DNA of 17,530 nucleotides from positions 1 through 17,530 of the forward strand of contig CAKTHQ010000041.1 in assembly GCA_934565415.1 (NCBI GenBank), written 5' to 3'. Below the pieces are notes generated by a model. That model was not told the origin of the DNA, did no database searches, and saw only the letters and a program-made list of their open reading frames with translations. Positions 15,057 through 17,530 of this stretch are shown here, piece by piece; the first letter of the stretch is position 1, and every line of letters starts with the position of its first letter. The stretch comes from an uncultured Oscillospiraceae bacterium. GTDB taxonomy: Bacteria > Bacillota > Clostridia > Oscillospirales > Oscillospiraceae. The position numbers were made by a program, and so were the translations under genes.

Positions 15057-15997
15057 GGATTGGTCCCTTCCATTTCCGCAAAGTGCCGGTTGATCTGGTC
15101 CGTAAACTCCTGGGCGGCGTTATAGCCCAGCTTCCGCTGACGGACATTGATGGCGGCCACCTCCAGAATCACCGCCAGGTTCCGCCCGGGGGTAATGGGG
15201 ATGGTATTCATAGGGATTTTTACCCCCAGAATTTCCATGTACTGCTCCTCCAGGCCCAGCCGGTCGTAGGCATCCTGGTTATTCCAGGGCACGATGTTCA
15301 CCACCAGGTCGATGGACTTTTTGGACCGGACGGAGCCCATGCCGAAGAGCTTGGCCACGTTGACAATGCCGATGCCCCGCAATTCGATATAATTGCGGAT
15401 GAGCTCCGGGGCGGAGCCCACCAGAGAGTTGGCATTCACCTTCCGGATGTCCACTGCGTCGTCCGCAATGAGCCGATGGCCCCGCTTCAATAGCTCCAGG
15501 GCAGCCTCGCTTTTGCCGATGCCGCTTTCGCCGGTAAGGAGCAGGCCCTCGCCGTAAACCTCCATGAGGACGCCATGCCGGGTAATCACCGGCGCCAGCT
15601 CCGCCCGCAGATAGGCAATCAGATTGGAGCAGAAGGCGGAGGTAGCCTCCCCGGTGCGGAGGATGGAAATATTGTGCTTCTTTGCCATAGCCAGGCACTC
15701 TGCATCCACCGGCAGGTTCCGGCAGATGAGCAGGGCCGGAATCTTATAGGCCAGAAGCCGGTCGAAAATCACCAGCCGCTCCTGGGGAGCCTTTTTATTT
15801 AAGTAGCTCCACTCCATATTGCCCAGGACCTGTAAGCGCCGGGGCTCAAAATGGTCGAAGTATCCCGCCAGGCTCAGGCCGGGCCGGGCCACATCCTCCA
15901 CCGTCAGGCGGATGTTTTTATAATCTGTAGAGGCGTAGATAACCTCCATCTGAAACTGCTTTTCGATTGCAGGGAGGGTTACATTGTATTCCCCCAT
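15053..15997 (-). CDS. hprK: HPr kinase/phosphorylase
   Basis: This 314-residue cytoplasmic enzyme phosphorylates and dephosphorylates HPr at its regulatory serine, and so controls carbon catabolite repression in Firmicutes. Visible are the variable N-terminal domain (1-130), the conserved HGVLMEVYG (141-149), Walker A GESGIGKSE (156-164), the catalytic Asp pair in LIADDAVDI (177-184), the HPrK signature ELRGIGIVNV (205-214) and the C-terminal KIPMNTIPITPGRN segment. The length is standard. AAGGAGAGAGGG just upstream supports the ATG at 15997. It heads an operon with a pseudouridine synthase and an S51-like peptidase, whereas in many Firmicutes its partner is lgt. No HPr gene is in view. Confidence 0.96.
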   Translation of the reverse strand: MGEYNVTLPAIEKQFQMEVIYASTDYKNIRLTVEDVARPGLSLAGYFDHFEPRRLQVLGNMEWSYLNKKAPQERLVIFDRLLAYKIPALLICRNLPVDAECLAMAKKHNISILRTGEATSAFCSNLIAYLRAELAPVITRHGVLMEVYGEGLLLTGESGIGKSEAALELLKRGHRLIADDAVDIRKVNANSLVGSAPELIRNYIELRGIGIVNVAKLFGMGSVRSKKSIDLVVNIVPWNNQDAYDRLGLEEQYMEILGVKIPMNTIPITPGRNLAVILEVAAINVRQRKLGYNAAQEFTDQINRHFAEMEGTNP

Positions 15998-16033
15998 TGT
16001 CCCTCTCTCCTTTCCGGATTGACATACCCTCTT

Positions 16034-16061
16034 ATTATACCAAAGCCCGCCGGAATAGCAA
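16034..16061 (-). promoter_or_regulatory. Promoter of the hprK operon
   Basis: On the minus strand, TTGCTA (16061-16056) and TATAAT (16039-16034) are 16 bp apart, and TGG before the -10 box makes it extended. Transcription would start near 16027, about 30 nt before the hprK start codon. Confidence 0.78.
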
Positions 16062-16131
16062 GGGCGTTTTTGCCTTCTTCCCCCTGAGGAAAAATATTTT
16101 GAAAAAAGCAGGATTTTTTTGAAAATAGGAC

Positions 16132-16160
16132 TTGCTTTTTTCTCCGGTTTCTGGTATTAT
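16132..16160 (+). promoter_or_regulatory. Promoter of rpmB
   Basis: TTGCTT (16132-16137) and TATTAT (16155-16160) are 17 bp apart, with TGG before the -10 box (extended -10). A-rich sequence (about 16089-16128) lies upstream and may act as an UP element, which suits a ribosomal protein gene. The leader of about 54 nt contains only a weak GCGC...GCGC hairpin. Confidence 0.75.
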
Positions 16161-16220
16161 ATTCAGGCGCTTGGATTAGCGCGAGTAATGAAGTAATTAT
16201 CCGGATGGGAGGTGCAATGA

Positions 16221-16409
16221 ATGGCGAAGTGTGATTTTTGTGGCAAGGGCGTAACCTTTGGTATTAAGGTGTCCCACTCCCACAGACGTTCCAACCGTGC
16301 CTGGAAGCCCAATGTCAAGCGGGTCAAGGCCGTTGTCAATGGAACTCCCTGCCATGTGTACGCTTGTACCAGATGCCTCCGTTCCAATAAGGTTGAGCGG
16401 GCCATCTGA
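16221..16409 (+). CDS. rpmB: Large ribosomal subunit protein bL28, zinc-binding form
   Basis: The 62-residue protein MAKCDFCGKGVTFG... is L28, a basic 23S rRNA-binding protein of the large subunit. Two Cys pairs, CDFC (4-7) and CTRC near the C-terminus, mark the zinc-binding (C+) form. The SHSHRRSNRAWKPNVKRV core is typical. The length is normal. GGGAGG (16207-16212) is 8 nt upstream. A second ATG at 16217, in another frame, would encode only five residues (MNGEV) ending inside rpmB. rpmB stands alone, divergent from hprK. Confidence 0.96.
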   Translation: MAKCDFCGKGVTFGIKVSHSHRRSNRAWKPNVKRVKAVVNGTPCHVYACTRCLRSNKVERAI

Positions 16410-16427
16410 TTCCCTTGGCTGATAAAT

Positions 16428-16460
16428 ACGCTGCCTGACATGGGCAGCGTTTTTATTTTT
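16428..16460 (+). terminator. Rho-independent terminator of rpmB
   Basis: An 8-bp stem, ACGCTGCC (16428-16435) with GGCAGCGT (16443-16450), closes a 7-nt loop and is followed by TTTTTATTTTT. It lies 18 nt after the rpmB stop. Confidence 0.88.
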
Positions 16461-16520
16461 GTCCAAACCCCTCTCCTGGGATGCTGCGCCGAGCCACATT
16501 TCCCGCAGGGGAGGGCTTTC

Positions 16521-16560
16521 TATAAAAACAGCGCCGGAAGGTTTGTCCTCCCGGCGCTGT
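16521..16560 (-). terminator. Terminator of the efp / acidic zinc-ribbon unit
   Basis: Read on the minus strand, ACAGCGCCGG (16560-16551) pairs over 10 bp with CCGGCGCTGT (16537-16528) around a loop of about 13 nt, and is followed by TTTTTATA. It begins 11 nt after the stop codon of the acidic zinc-ribbon gene. The interval between this and the rpmB terminator (16461-16520) holds no other feature that I can see. Confidence 0.85.
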
Positions 16561-16571
16561 ATCCGTATTGC

Positions 16572-17063
16572 TTATTCGTCAACCTCGTCGTCGAAGGTGA
16601 ATTCCAGGGTCTCGCCGCAGTTGGGGCAGACGATGCTGCCGGACTCCAGAACCTCTTCGTCGAAGTCGATGATGTTGCCGCAGGCGCACTCCACCTCGTA
16701 AATGGTGGTGTCCTCGTCGCCGAAATCGAAGCCCTCCTCGGGCTCTTCCTCGTCGTCCACGGGCTCTTCGTCCTCGTCCCCGGCGGGGTCGTAGTAGTCC
16801 TCGTCCTCGTCTTCGTACCCGTCGTCCCAGTCCTCGTCGTCTTCATCCATGATGAAGTCTTCGATGGCGTCCAGATCCTCTTCGATCTCGTCCAGCTCGT
16901 CGGAGATGGCAATGGTGGTATCCTCAATGTCCACCATACGCTTGGACATATCGCCGAGCAGGTCTACAATGGCGGCGATCATTTTTCCTTCGTTAGTCTC
17001 GGTGTCCAGCTTCAAGCCGTCCATCAGGCCCTTCAGGTAGGCGGATTTTTCAGAAATCGTCAT
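16572..17063 (-). CDS. Acidic zinc-ribbon protein (CD1247 N-terminal domain-like)
   Basis: The 163-residue protein has three parts. A helical N-terminal segment (1-72: MTISEKSAYLKGLMDGL, then MSKRMVDIEDTT) resembles a conserved clostridial domain known as CD1247 N-terminal. A very acidic low-complexity linker (about 73-118) is mostly Asp and Glu. A C-terminal zinc ribbon has Cys126, Cys128, Cys146 and Cys149 (CAC and CPNC). Relatives are sometimes labelled AraC regulators, but no helix-turn-helix is visible. The start has AAGGAGAG 5 nt upstream. It lies 38 nt downstream of efp on the same strand, so it is probably co-transcribed, and a role near the ribosome or RNA polymerase is possible. Function is unknown; the CD1247 likeness is from memory of the family. 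Confidence 0.8.
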   Translation of the reverse strand: MTISEKSAYLKGLMDGLKLDTETNEGKMIAAIVDLLGDMSKRMVDIEDTTIAISDELDEIEEDLDAIEDFIMDEDDEDWDDGYEDEDEDYYDPAGDEDEEPVDDEEEPEEGFDFGDEDTTIYEVECACGNIIDFDEEVLESGSIVCPNCGETLEFTFDDEVDE

Positions 17064-17101
17064 TTTAACTCTCCTTTTCCGGCTTTATAGCCAAGAGGTT
17101 T

Positions 17102-17530
17102 TTAGGCCTTGGAGCGGCCCAGGTACTCGCCGGTGCGGGTGTCGATCTGGATCTTGTCGCCCTCGTTGATGAAGAGGGGCACCTTAATCTCAGCGCCGGT
17201 CTCCACGGTAGCGGGCTTGGTCACGTTGGTAGCGGTGTTGCCTGCAAAACCGGGCTCGGTCTTGGTAACCACCAGGTCCGCAAAGTTGGGAGCTTCCACG
17301 CCGAAGACGCTGCCCTTGTAGCTCATGATGGTGCACACGTCGTTTTCCTTGACGAACTTGAAAGAATCGTCCAGAACGCTGCCGTCGATGGGGGTCAGCT
17401 CGTAGGTCTCGCCGTCCATGAAGTAGTACAGGTTACCGTCGTTGTAGGAGTACTCCATCTTCTTGCGCTCAATGTAAGCGGTGGGGTACTTGGCAGAGGG
17501 GTTGAAGCTGGTTTCGGTCACGCCGCCGGT
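17102..17530 (-). CDS. efp: Translation elongation factor P, C-terminal part (gene runs off the right edge)
   Basis: The visible 142 residues cover roughly the last three quarters of EF-P, which enters the ribosomal E-site region and relieves stalling at consecutive prolines. The visible start, [16 protein letters not shown], follows on from the N-terminal KOW-like domain, and the reading frame is open to the last base. The two C-terminal OB domains show [20 protein letters not shown] and the family ending [28 protein letters not shown]. The modified lysine loop (PGKG) would lie outside the window. The GTG at 17521 is an internal Val codon, not the start. The gene lies upstream of the acidic zinc-ribbon gene on the same strand. 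Confidence 0.94.
   Translation of the reverse strand, partial: TGGVTETSFNPSAKYPTAYIERKKMEYSYNDGNLYYFMDGETYELTPIDGSVLDDSFKFVKENDVCTIMSYKGSVFGVEAPNFADLVVTKTEPGFAGNTATNVTKPATVETGAEIKVPLFINEGDKIQIDTRTGEYLGRSKA

Noticed and set aside
16461..16520. Possible small gene or RNA between the rpmB terminator and the next terminator
   Set aside because: It is only about 60 bp, with no promoter, ribosome binding site or stable structure of its own.

Overview
The window looks like chromosomal core sequence from a fairly GC-rich member of the Clostridia, most likely Oscillospiraceae (Clostridium cluster IV) or a close relative. That placement is inferred from gene content, not from a database match. The supporting features are a T-box on thrS, HPr kinase/phosphorylase, a short eukaryote/archaeal-like ProRS, a zinc-binding L28, a single-chain Fe-S serine dehydratase, GC-rich rho-independent terminators and strong AGGAGG ribosome binding sites. 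I see no insertion sequence, phage gene, CRISPR array or tRNA gene.

Layout, left to right. (1) Bases 1-300 hold two near-perfect tandem promoters on the minus strand and an rRNA-type leader; the rRNA operon they should drive lies off the left edge. (2) A MATE efflux gene (391-1725, +) converges on a minus-strand four-gene ABC export operon (6729-1770): lipoprotein adaptor A, ATPase, adaptor B, MacB/FtsX-like permease. A shared hairpin terminator separates the two. (3) Three plus-strand units follow: proS, a single-chain L-serine dehydratase, and thrS behind a T-box leader. A second MATE gene sits 12 nt after the thrS terminator. (4) A tightly overlapped minus-strand operon, hprK - RluA-type pseudouridine synthase - S51 peptidase-like protein (15997-13348), converges on that MATE gene at another two-way terminator. 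(5) rpmB (L28, +) is divergent from hprK. (6) A minus-strand pair at the right edge consists of efp (cut by the edge) and an acidic zinc-ribbon protein.

Functionally most of this is translation (rRNA promoters, ProRS, ThrRS, L28, EF-P, rRNA modification), carbon control (HPrK) and amino-acid breakdown (serine dehydratase), with three separate transport units. The least ordinary part is the ABC export operon. It has two adaptors for one ATPase and one permease. Adaptor B has about 165 residues inserted between the two arms of its coiled-coil hairpin, and adaptor A ends in a repetitive Met/Gly/Asp tail. Other points of note are a ThrRS without its TGS domain and a MATE gene placed behind the thrS terminator with no visible promoter of its own. 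I found no clearly new defence, mobile or RNA-based system.
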